Shown: piece by piece, positions 54,707 to 64,000 of the stretch
Position numbering within the stretch: the stretch's first letter is position 1
How the letters are laid out: each line of letters begins with the position of its first letter
NCBI RefSeq assembly: GCF_027244095.1
Contig: NC_069657.1
Location: 441,591,563 to 441,655,562 of the forward strand
Length of the DNA: 64,000 bases
Direction of reading: 5' to 3'
Source: Hemicordylus capensis
Taxonomy: Eukaryota > Chordata > Lepidosauria > Squamata > Cordylidae
Notes under the pieces: generated by a model
Database searches by the model: none
What the model saw: the letters and a program-made list of their open reading frames with translations, nothing else
Told to the model about the DNA's origin: nothing
Translations under genes and position numbers: made by a program

Positions 54707-57700
54707 CCAATCTCACTTCAGTGGCTGATGGGACCAGAAAGTAATCCTCTCTGGATGGTCTTAGTGAACTGGCAATCTCATTTAAAGTAAGGTGTTCCTC
54801 ATCATTAATGCAATTGTTTTAATTAAAAACTTCTGTACACCACTTTCCAATATTCATTTAAAAAGTGGATTACAATATAAATTTTACACAAAACAGTGAT
54901 TAAAGCCAAGTAAAATAAAAAAGCAACCAGAACAACCCAGCTGCAGCAGGACTGTTTTCCATTTAAGACTGCAATTTTCCACCAAACATCAGCTTTTTAA
55001 GTGTGAAGGAAGACCAACGTTTTTCTCCACTTCCAGAAGTAAGGAGGAGGGCATTCAGTACAATGGGAGAAGGTAATGAGAGATCATTCTTACTTCAATG
55101 GGCTGAGGATCATTCAGGTGTGCACTAAGATCCATCAGAAGCTGAGGCATCCAGGTGGGTACATCATAAGGACTGGACAAAATGCATGCGCTAAGCCCCA
55201 GCACACCAGCATGGCGCTTCACCAAGTCTGCAACAAAACAAATCATTTTTTTTCTATGCAGAAGAACATTGCTGAACAATCACTGCAACACTCTCAAGAA
55301 ACAGAGCAGAGGTGCCTTCCAACTCCATTTGCATGGAATAGCCAAACATTATTTTCAAAGGACTGTGTGTGAATGCATCTCCCACCATAAAAGGCCTATT
55401 TGCCAATTTATAACTTCTTATCTTAATCAAAAGGGTGAGTACTGTTATATTTTTAATTCACGTTTACACCCCGCCTTTAACCCCAAAGTTGGATTCTCAA
55501 GCTAGCTAACAAGGAATAAGATGATGAAACCAGTTACAAATTCATTTTAAAAACTAACCACCACAAAAATCCAGCCAGTGGACAAAGCTGGAGCATAAGG
55601 GGGAGGAAAAACACACACTCTCTTTCTAAAGATTTCCAAGGAATTGGCCAGACAGGCCTACCTTGGGAGAAAGTGCTCTAGGGAGGGGGCCATTACAGAA
55701 AAGGTCCAATCCCTTGACAATGAACAAGTAGCTATAGCTGACAGCGGTCAACAGATCATGGTCTCCTCTGCTGACCTCAGAGTGAGTGGAGATCCCTATG
55801 AGAAAGGAAACATTCCAGAGTTTGACTCCTTGGGCTATAATTCCTTTTGATGTTCTAAAGCTAGAAGCAGAAGCGAAGGAAAGGAGATGTGAACTGCCCA
55901 TGGCACTTAGCTCTTTCACCCACAGCTCCTGTGTTTCCAGCCTTGGTGGCAGATGGGAGGCAGAAGCAGCAGAAAGCAACACAATAGGGATGGGCCCGGA
56001 CCGGTCCGGAGGCCATTAAAATAGCCTCCGGACCAGTCTGGACCTGGGCGGTCTGGTTCGGATGGGGGGTCCCTTTAAGAGCGGCCGGAGAGTTTACTTA
56101 CCCCTCCCGCCACTTTCCCGCTCTGGCGCCTGTAATCCGTAGAGTAATTGGGGCGGCAGGACACCTCCCTGCCGCCCCTTCCCCGATGTTGCTTGAAATC
56201 CCAGGAGTCCTTTGCGCGTGCGCGCACGTCAAGAACTCCTGGGATTTCAAGCAACGTCGGGGAAGGGGCGGCAGGGAGGTGTCCTGCTGCCCCAATTACT
56301 CTACGGATTACGGGCACCAGAGCGGGAAAGCGGCGGGAGGGGTAAGTAAACCCTCTTGCCGCTCTTAAAGGGACCCCCCACCCCAATGCCGGACCGCAGT
56401 TGGCGGTTCCGTGAACACCCCTACAACACAAAGCATTTCACTCCCAATAACATGCTTATTACTGGCAACAACGGCATCATGGTAAGAGCTGTGTTCCAAC
56501 AACTTCAGCCCATTACTATGACTGAGTGAGAAGTGGCAAGAATGTACAATGCAAATTGAAATCTCATGAATTTTAGTCTGCTGCTCCTAGCATCAGAGTT
56601 TGCCAATGATTTGGGGTTAGGTGATGGAATTCAGACTGATCAATAGGGAACTTTCTATGATGCCTTGCACCTAGCAGAATGAATACATATATCCCCTCCA
56701 CCACTTCATCCCCTTATCTTCAAATCTCTCTCCAGTGATGGGAGACAGGCTACTGTTTTGTCAGGGGACAGTGTAACTCTTTACTTCTCTCACTGCCCAA
56801 GAGCCTTTGCAGACTGCTGGATCAGTGTGAACTTATTGAAATAACTTTGTTTTTAACAAATTGTTCTCTGGATGGCTTACAACACAACATTAAAACATCA
56901 AGTAAACACACATAACGCATGAAATCACAACACACCAAAAATAACACACACACACCCCAAATTAATGTTTTTCAAACATCCATTTTAAAAATAAAATTTA
57001 AATTTGTTGAACAAAGTGTGTTAACTTTTGTATACTGCTCTTAATCACTCAGTTCAAGTTAAGAGAGAAATTTGCTAAGGATCACCCATTTGACTGCTCA
57101 CTGAAAACCTTGCAAGGAATAAGCATTCCATATGCTTGGAATAAGCAACTGTCCACCAGGCTCTTTTCAAACAATCAATTCCTTTATTATGGCCCTTGAC
57201 CAATATTAACACAATATACATCATACATAATACCCCTCAAACCACGCAACTTAATAAACCATTATATCAGCCAATTACTACCCATCTAATCCCATCTCAA
57301 ATTCATTATCTAATTAATTGTTGATCAAAGTTTGCTGTCGAATTTGTATGGCAACGAAAAAAGCTTAGCTACATTCTATGTGATGTTAAATGACTGCTCA
57401 GACAGTAAGTATAAAACACAAGTTTAATCCCCACCATCACCAGGCAACTTACTTAAAAGGGGAAACATCAAAAGAAAGCCACACATACAACAGCACATGA
57501 CCTACCTTTTCAATTTCATTTAGTTACATGCCTGGCTCTTTTGTCACACGGTCCTGTTCTGTGCTACCTAGCTCCTGTTCCCAACTTGCATGCCCCTAGC
57601 CTCACGCTGCCTTCCCCAGGACAGGCTCCTTGGTTTCCAGATAACAGGGATTTCCAGATATTGTTGACTACAACTCCCATAATTCCCAGCCAAAGGCCAC

Positions 57701-60700
57701 TGCAGCTTGGGATGCTGGGAGCGGTAGTCAACACCTGGGAATCCTTGTTACAAGGAATACAGTTGTGACCTTGGTTTCACTTTAGTCTGATTCGACTCTC
57801 CCATCACCAGTTGCTGTGTCTGGACTGTCTTCCTGGTTTCTGAGGCCAGCTCTCGTCAACAGACTCTCAAAGGGACTTTATAATGACAGTCCCAAATGCA
57901 TCATCCTCGTGGTGTAGTGGTTAGAGTGCTGGACTAGGACCAGGGAGACCCGAGTTCAAATCCCCATTCAGCCATGAGACTACCGGTAGCTGGGTGACTC
58001 TGGGCCAGTCACTTCTCTCTCAGCCTAGCCCACTTCACAGGGATGTTGTGAAAGAGAAACCTAAGTATGTAGTACACCGCTCTGGGCTCCTTGGAGGAAG
58101 AGCGGGATATAATAATAATTATTATTATTACTACATCAGACCTTTGTCAGACATGGGGAACTGGCTTGAGCCATGTGAAAATACCTACAAGGCGAGTATG
58201 AAGGCAGCCTAGCAAGCCTTTTCTGCCCTGAGGAAGCCTTCTTGTGCAAGGCCCTCCTTACCTGCAGGGGGAATAGTGTCTACTACGGTGCTGAGGTCTC
58301 GCTTCCTCTTCTTTGGCAGCCTCCTCTTGCAGAGCTGCTCAAAGTGGGTCTGCATGGGGTCATCTATCGCCAGGAAGTGGCACTGGAGTAGGCCACTCAG
58401 TGTGGTAGCAGCCATCTCTCTCACCTAGGATCCAAGGAGGACATCAATTACTGCAGTAAAACCCTTTCAGCTGGCAAGACACAGCATACATCCCATGGCT
58501 GCCCTTCAGGGCAGATCAGCAGATTCATGCTACCCTAACACACCTGAGAAAAGTCCTCAAATTATATCACTGCTTCTCATGTGGTTATTAAAATACCATT
58601 TGGATGAAATTGCTGACATTTTCTGAACAAGTTAAAAACTATTCAAAGAAAGAACTGCACGGAAGAAGCAGCCCTGTCCTCTTGCTCATGAGCACTTCAC
58701 CTTTTGCTTTGCAGCTTAGCTCAGAAGAGTGCACGTGAACTGATGATGAGTGGACCCAGACAGGTTACTTCACTTCAGGTGCCATACAACTACTTAATAA
58801 AGGCGTATCACAGGTTTGAATAATATGCTACACAAAAGAGAGGAAGTTGGTCTCAAGAGTTTGTTAACTTCCTATGTTGGTTCCAGTGCTTGGCAGCTTG
58901 ACTTTCAGCTTTGTGGAATTTCAGAACATTCTGTTCAACAGTATAATTTACCTTAATGTGCTGGGTTGGATGCAAGGATGGTACTCAAAGAAAAGCAACT
59001 GTTCTATTCAAGTGTAACTGTGTGTGCTTCTTGGCAAAAGTGCCAAAAACCTGTCAATTTTTGAATAGGTAGGTAAACTATCCCTATATTCCTGTACTTT
59101 CACGAATATAACCTGTGGGTTATATATAAGATTCTACATTGAGAGGAGGGGTTGTGGGGAATTAAGTGGGTGTGGGTTATACAAGGAAGTTTTTTTAAAA
59201 CATAACTAATGATCAGCTGCTAACTGTACTCATTCAGGCAGGGCAGATAATTCAAAGAAAATAAAGAGGGTGTGGGTAATACAAGGTTTTTAAAAAAATA
59301 ACTGATGTCCAGCTGTAGGTTATACTCGCATGCAGGTTATGCACACAAAAATACGGTATGTGTTTTAGATTCTTAACAATTCTTCCATTGGGCCTTCTTT
59401 GTTGTTTAGCTGCAGAGGCTCACTGAGCCCAAAGTCACTTTGAATTGACACAAGCTGTGCTTAGGTGGCCTTTCACTAGTTAAGACTCTCTGGGCTTTCA
59501 CTTTATGTTTTCTGCATTAGCCCTCTCAGTTCCCAGCCTTCAGGACAAGTTACCACAACAGAAGAAAAGAACTTTAAAAAAAACTGAATCACAGCAGCTG
59601 CTGCAGATCCCATGAACCGTGGGACACTGGGATGCTGAAAAGGCAATGTATATGCAGCCAGATTGGAAACAGAGGTCTAGATTGGGCTCAGTGAATGCTT
59701 GCACAAAAGAACCTGCCTTATGCAAGTCAGATCACAGGCACAGCTCAGGTCTGATAGGCTGGTAAAGGTGGAATGAGGTCATACCCACATGGAGCCAGTC
59801 TACTCCCAGATTCTGTTCTATAACTTGCCTCTGAAGTTATGGCAAGACTCAAGACACCCCCTGGCTGATGCCCCCAAGGCAGCACTTAGTTCATCTTTGT
59901 GATTCCATCGGACACAGCTGGGCTACCCAGAGACCAGTGTGATAAGCATGTTAAAATCACCTTGAGGAAGGATCTTGGGCCGTCTGCAGCTAATTCTCCT
60001 TTCCCCCCCCAAGGCTATTTATGGGCAGATTAGTCTGGTACTGGCTGTGGTGCCAGATATCTATCTATCTATCATATCTATCTATCTGCCTGATGTGTGT
60101 ATCTCTAGATGACGTACACAATTTTAAAAACACAAGAAATATAAAACAAAGTAAAAATAATTAAACAATTAAACTGTTTAAAATTAATTTCAGTTAAAAG
60201 CCTGAGAAAAACAGGTGTGTCTTGTGGGTGAGGGTCTTCCCAAAAGCAATCAGCGATGGAGATGCCCTAATAGGGAGGATATTCCAAAGCCCCAAAGCAG
60301 CCACAGAGAAGGCCTGGTCCCGAGTCACCATCAAACGAGCCAGTAGCAACTGTAACCAGACCTCCCGGCATCTTTTTCTCTACAGTTTTCTGGTTTTCAC
60401 AGTTGAAAAGAGGTTTTGTTTGTAGAGCAGGAGGGGCTTTTTCCAGGCATCTGGCTTGATCTGGAAGTTGAAGGAAAGTCCCCAGCCAATAAAGGGGCTT
60501 GCATAATGTTGGCATACAGACCCTGCCTGTATCTCAAAGAGGGTATTTTTCCAATAGTAAATACTGTACAATCACAGAGAACAAAAATTCATGGCCAAAT
60601 TTCTTTCTTTCTTTGCATTATAGCAAATTAGACCAACAATCTGTTTAGAGACTCCTGCCTGTTGCATATCAGTACTTACAAGGCAGACTGGTGTCTTCTA

Positions 60701-63153
60701 ACCAAATGTCTTTCATTAAAATCAAAATGGAGAGTAAGACACTGGGAAGGGCTTCCCTTGGGAAGACATGGGAGATCGACTCCTCTCCCTGCAGCCCCAT
60801 CAGTCAGGCATAACTGACCTTCCACCTGGTGGCAGAAACAGCCCTTGTCTATACAGAATGCATAGATAGGTGATGTGTCATATATGGAAGACAACAGTGG
60901 AGTAATCATCCTAAGACTTGACAGCTCAGACCAAAGAAAAGCAAGATTACAGTAACTGATAAAGCAAGGTTTCCATGGCAACATGGTCACAAGAGATAAT
61001 ACACAAATTAGCATTTGGTTGATTTGTGCTGCGGTTCTGTAAGGATACACCATCCATCTGACCAATTGCAAATTTGTTCTGCAAATTAGTCCCAAAAAAT
61101 TGCATTGCTATTAAAGAGGGAATAGAAAATACGATTTAATAAAAGTAAACCTGGATGAACATCTAGGTAATGGCATTAGAAAGAAATGCTCAGCTGAGGG
61201 GGCAGTTCTAAGATTGCAAAATTGCAAGGATTAAACCTAACAATGTTTTTCAGCTTTCCTGATGGGCAGTCTACTGAACTAAGTAGCAGTTTCCAAAATC
61301 TAAGGCTGAACAGGAAACAAAATGTTTCAGGCTGCCATCTGTAACCAACAATGAAGTGGCCCTGGTAACTTAGCACTTTCCCCATTCCTCCCTATTGACT
61401 AATATTTCACCCATACGTGAACAAGACTCTGTCCTCAATACACATTTCATATAGTCACAATATCACATTGTAGCAGCAGCTAGCACATGCTACGCAAATT
61501 TATGTTGGGTTGTTTAATATACAGTTGACCTTTTAACACTAGAGATAGGAGAAATGCATTTGGAAACTGTGCAAAAACAGTGCAACAATCCTTACTCAAA
61601 GAACTACAAGAGAGAGGCATACAGGAACAAAGGGCATGATCCAGTAAAGGTAAGCACTTTTCAAGTCCTACTGAATTCAAATGGGGAAGTTTTAAGCATA
61701 TGCTTAAAATAACCTATTGATAGCAGTGAAGACTGTGGTTGCTAAACATTGGAATCTAAGGGACCACTGCATAAAGGAGAGATAAAAGGCAGTAAAGGGG
61801 AACTTTTGCTATAGTCAAAATGGCACCTTCTGTTTTATATTAGACCACTACATCTTCTCTTCTTGCTCTACATGCTCCTTCTTGGACCCTTCACTCTGCA
61901 AGTATCAGTCTTTTTGTTCAGCCTAAGATTATCCTCCTTATTACCTGCCTGCATACTTTCCCCATGCAGCTCCCCACCACTGGAACAGAGCATTGGTTCA
62001 CTTACCATGGAGGCTTCTTGTATTGACGTAAAAGGTAAAGTGTGCCATCAAGTCGATTTCGACTCCTGGCGCCCACAGAGCCCTGTGGTTGTCTTTGGTA
62101 GAATACAGGAGGGGTTTACCATTGCAATCTCCCGCGCAATATGAGATGATGCCTCTCAGCATCTTCCTATATCGCTGCTGGCTGATATAGGTGTTATACC
62201 AGTGGGGATTCAAACTGGCAACCTTCTGCTTGTTAGTCAAAGATCTTCCCGCTGTGCCACTTAAGGTGACTGAAAATCCAAAGAAGGGTTTTTGTTTGTT
62301 TGTTTTGTTTGTTTGAATAGCAAGAGAGGAGGTTAAAGAACAGAGATTGAATCAAGAGGAAATAGCAAAAAGATTCGAATACACCAAGGAAAATATAATT
62401 TATGAAGAAAACAGAACAAATCTGCCCAGAGCTACGCAGGGCTGAAATAACTGGGGCAGGGCTAGCCCCCTCAGGCTCTAGTAGGCTTCTGTTTCTTTTA
62501 GCTAATTACCATCGTCCTGCCTAGGAGCACATGAGGGGGATAACCCATAGAGATGTCCTTGACTCCAGTAGCTGAGAATGACTTTTCACCTGGCATCCCA
62601 CTTTGCTGTTTTGACATTCAAACATGTCAGCCATACACATCTATTCATCCTGGCTTTTCCCAATTTCTCTCCTTCCCTTTTAATTTCCTCCCTAACATGT
62701 CTTGTCTTTAATCTTTAGACTGTAAGCTTGCAGGTAGGGCTGCTTTATTTTGCACAGCATCTAGCAATTTTAGGCACAATAACAATATTATCAGTGTTAA
62801 CTCTCTGCTTGGTAATCTATGGATTTTAACACTAATGGAAAATTTAAAAGCATATATGTAATTTTTCCACTGGAATCAGTGAGATTTGGTGCTGCTTTAA
62901 CTGGGTCATTCTCAAAGCTACAAAGTTCCACTTTTATTCCACAAGTATGAAACCTGCACAAGTTATCAAGATATGTGAGCAACAAATATTTATTCACCTC
63001 AAGCTGCTCATCTTCTAGTAATTGTATAACCAGCCATCTGATATCATCTACTGCTTCTTCATTGTTTAAGAAGATAAAAAGATTATAAAACACCATGGTC
63101 TGGAGGTAGGTTAGAACTGTGTACCTAGCATGCCAGGAACTACTCTTTGCTGT
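53326..63153 (-). CDS. PSME4: PSME4 (proteasome activator PA200), last four coding exons only
   Basis: Exons in reading order: 62998-63153, 58262-58424, 55094-55227, 53326-53460; GT-AG and in phase, encoding the final 195 residues (1649-1843 on human numbering if lengths agree). PA200 caps the 20S proteasome in the nucleus and promotes ubiquitin-independent, in part acetylated-histone, degradation, notably in sperm formation and DNA repair. Visible: HEAT-like helices [34 protein letters not shown] and [14 protein letters not shown], a nuclear-localisation-like LPKKRKRD, and the C-terminal SPCYYA whose Tyr-Tyr-Ala docks in the 20S pocket. Conservation with human is very high. In human the gene is on chromosome 2, not beside MRPS15, so this may be a second PSME4 paralogue. 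Upstream exons are outside the window. Confidence 0.95.
53660..53957 (+). mobile_element. 5S rRNA-derived SINE, full-length, in PSME4 last intron
   Basis: Starts GAGCTGATCTTGTGGTAGC and carries AGCTAAGCAGGGTC, GGTT and GAATGGGAGACC then CTGTAAG in the spacing of 5S rRNA (box A, intermediate element, box C). A body of 150 bases and the tail CTGACTCAGTATATGGCAGC follow. Confidence 0.9.
54340..54790 (-). mobile_element. L2-like 3' fragment with (CA)n expansion
   Basis: The plus strand contains GGGAGTTCCACAACTTGGGT and AGAAGAGGCCCTATCCCG, as in the antisense L2 ends at 15990 and 60060. A (CA)n run of about 39 bases occupies 54667-54705. Confidence 0.5.
55094..55227 (-). CDS. PSME4: PSME4 exon, second from last
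   Basis: 134 bases, [20 protein letters not shown] then [20 protein letters not shown] and PQPIE. Acceptor GTTGCAG, donor GAA/GTAAGA. Confidence 0.95.
55440..55790 (-). mobile_element. Possible L2-like 3' fragment
   Basis: Inverse tail-like ACGTTTACACCCCGCCTTTA, then a low-similarity body with GAGGGGGCCATTACAG-type motifs. Weak. Confidence 0.3.
55985..56423. mobile_element. hAT-type foldback element, near-perfect palindrome, with perfect 8-bp target duplication
   Basis: Starts TAGGGATGGGCCCGGACCGG and ends CGTGAACACCCCTA. CAACACAA lies directly on both sides (55977-55984 and 56424-56431). Two inverted arms of about 145 bases (56063-56208 and 56235-56379) enclose a 26-base GC-rich spacer. 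Located in a PSME4 intron. Confidence 0.88.
56432..57644. other. PSME4 intron stretch, nothing recognised
   Basis: AT-rich intronic DNA with no nameable repeat. Confidence 0.4.
57645..57755. mobile_element. Foldback miniature element (ACTACA family), both arms present, in PSME4 intron
   Basis: Left arm TTGTTGACTACAACTCCCAT and right arm GGGAGCGGTAGTCAACACC are inverse of each other around CCAAAGGCCACTGCAGC. Confidence 0.65.
57903..58136 (+). mobile_element. tRNA-derived SINE, full-length, in PSME4 intron
   Basis: A box in TCGTGGTGTAGTGGTTAGAG, B box in GAGTTCAAATCCC, a tRNA-unrelated body with ACTCTGGGCCAGTCACTTC, then the tail CGCTCTGGGCTCCTTGG with AGAGCGGGATA and an (ATT/ATA)n run. Family shared with 18302-18510. 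Confidence 0.88.
58262..58424 (-). CDS. PSME4: PSME4 exon, third from last
   Basis: 163 bases, [40 protein letters not shown] and [14 protein letters not shown]. Acceptor ATCCTAG, donor GCAG/GTAAGG. Contains the basic KKRKR cluster. Confidence 0.95.
58425..60055. other. PSME4 intron, nothing firm
   Basis: 59090-59350 has two imperfect copies of a GTGGGTTATA/ATACAAGG-type motif, a small internal repetition. Otherwise unassigned. Confidence 0.35.
60056..60375 (-). mobile_element. L2-clade LINE 3' fragment with (ATCT)n
   Basis: An (ATCT)n run at about 60058-60090 is followed by an inverse L2 tail (GATGTGTGTATCTCTAGATG) and body (GGATATTCCAAAGCCCCAAA, GCCACAGAGAAGGCCTGG). Confidence 0.65.
60376..62029. 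other. PSME4 intron, nothing recognised
   Basis: AT-rich intronic DNA without nameable features. Confidence 0.4.
62030..62265 (-). mobile_element. Sauria-type SINE (tRNA head, BovB-like tail) in PSME4 intron
   Basis: On the plus strand, the inverse tail AAGTGTGCCATCAAGTCGAT comes first, then TTGTCTTTGGTAGAATACAG, and last the inverse B box GGGGATTCAAACTGGC. Same family as the 32069-32422 copy. Confidence 0.85.
62266..62997. other. PSME4 intron, nothing recognised
   Basis: Short (TTTG)n run at about 62288-62313, otherwise no feature. Confidence 0.4.
62998..63153 (-). CDS. PSME4: PSME4 exon, fourth from last
   Basis: 156 bases, [20 protein letters not shown] through [14 protein letters not shown]. 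Acceptor TTTTTTGCAG, donor GAG/GTGAAT. Confidence 0.94.
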
Positions 63154-64000
63154 CTGCAAAAAAGCAAAACAAAAACAAAACAGTAGCAATCAGAAAAACA
63201 GATAAACAGGCTTATTCTTAAAGAGAAAAGGATATGCCTAAAATCAAACCATCTTCCAGAGACAGAGAAAAATAAGACTCTTCATAGTTAAAGTTTACAG
63301 TGGGGAATGGGGGTGGGGGAGAGAAAACCTAGTTTTATTATTTTCATTATTTAATTTTGTTGCAGGAAAAGTGGCCCCCCTCATTCTGAAAGATGACAGA
63401 ACTTCAAATGATTTTTACTATGCTGCTCCAATGTTCATCTCCGGGTGCCTGCCAATCCCCACTGTATCCCACCCACCCCTGGCTCCAGCTTAGCTCTTGA
63501 ACAATTCCGAATATGGAATTCTTACAAAATTTCCAAAATAGAAAACTACAGCTTGCCTCCAAATCAGAATCGGAAAGCCAATTCAAACAACTGTTTCCGA
63601 TTCTGGTTTGCAGGCAAACTATGTTTTGAACACACCACAGTCTGCACAATTCAGATGTAACAACAAACTGCAGTTTACTGCAAACCTGGAAGACATCAAA
63701 GCACCCGAGGGAAGGCGGCACTGCGCCAGCCCAAAGCACATTCCCAACAGCCAGCCTATAGTCTGGATATTCTATGTGAACCAAGTTAAAGTGTGTGCCT
63801 GGCTCTATTTAGTGCACTGATGGTATCATTAGGAAGGCAGCTGGTCTAAGAGAGAAAAATGGGACCTAACAGTGGGAGGGGAAAGACTACAGCGCATTAT
63901 GCCCAAGCGTGTCTTGGAGGAGGAAAGAGCGGAAGTAGCTGGCCTGTTGCCTCCTGGCCAAATTACTACTTGTAATAATTTGCCTGGAAATCCTTCAACA
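63154..64000. other. PSME4 intron, right edge of window
   Basis: No exon found. The 126-residue minus-strand frame at 63404-63784 has no PSME4 similarity and no flanking splice sites in phase. Confidence 0.4.

Noticed and set aside
57903-57975. Possible tRNA gene
   Set aside because: A and B boxes are present but no tRNA fold, and it continues into a SINE body and tail.
63404-63784. 126-residue minus frame as an upstream PSME4 exon
   Set aside because: No similarity to PSME4 and no suitable splice sites.

Overview
The window is vertebrate nuclear DNA, almost certainly from a squamate reptile (a lizard). The evidence is large intron-containing genes among a dense mix of CR1, L2 and R4/Dong LINEs, a BovB-tailed tRNA SINE (Sauria type), a 5S rRNA-derived SINE (5S-Sauria/SINE3 type), many hAT-like miniature elements and a Helitron-like insertion.

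Three host genes can be read, all on the minus strand. OSCP1 (15690-31466) has ten coding exons that join in phase to a 379-residue protein, the length of human OSCP1 as I recall it. MRPS15 (36614-43911) has eight coding exons joining in phase to 246 residues with a mitochondrial leader and an S15 domain. The last four exons of a PSME4 (PA200) gene (53326-63153) encode the C-terminal 195 residues, including the terminal Tyr-Tyr-Ala; the rest of that gene lies to the right of the window.

Layout. 1-850: CpG island with a minus-strand splice donor at its left edge, probably the first exon of the next gene to the left (LSM10 or STK40 by mammalian gene order). 0.85-14.7 kb: gene-free, filled with hAT-type miniature elements, CR1 and L2 fragments and a possible Penelope-like insert. 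14.7-31.6 kb: OSCP1 with its 3' UTR and CpG promoter. 31.6-36.5 kb: SINE-rich intergenic DNA. 36.5-44.1 kb: MRPS15 and its CpG promoter. 44.3-50.0 kb: two antisense CR1 copies, one carrying both a Helitron-like insert and a hAT-type insert. 50.0-53.3 kb: mostly repeat-poor, probably PSME4 3' UTR. 53.3-63.2 kb: PSME4 3' exons and introns.

OSCP1 beside MRPS15 matches human 1p34. To the right, mammals have CSF3R while this window has PSME4, which in human is on chromosome 2. The three genes do different jobs (cilium/transport-related, mitochondrial translation, proteasome activation) and show no operon-like link. The most informative observations are the PSME4 placement, a His at the position I infer to be human PSME4 Asn1716, and the well-marked Helitron, hAT, R4/Dong and SINE insertions whose target-site signatures can be read directly.
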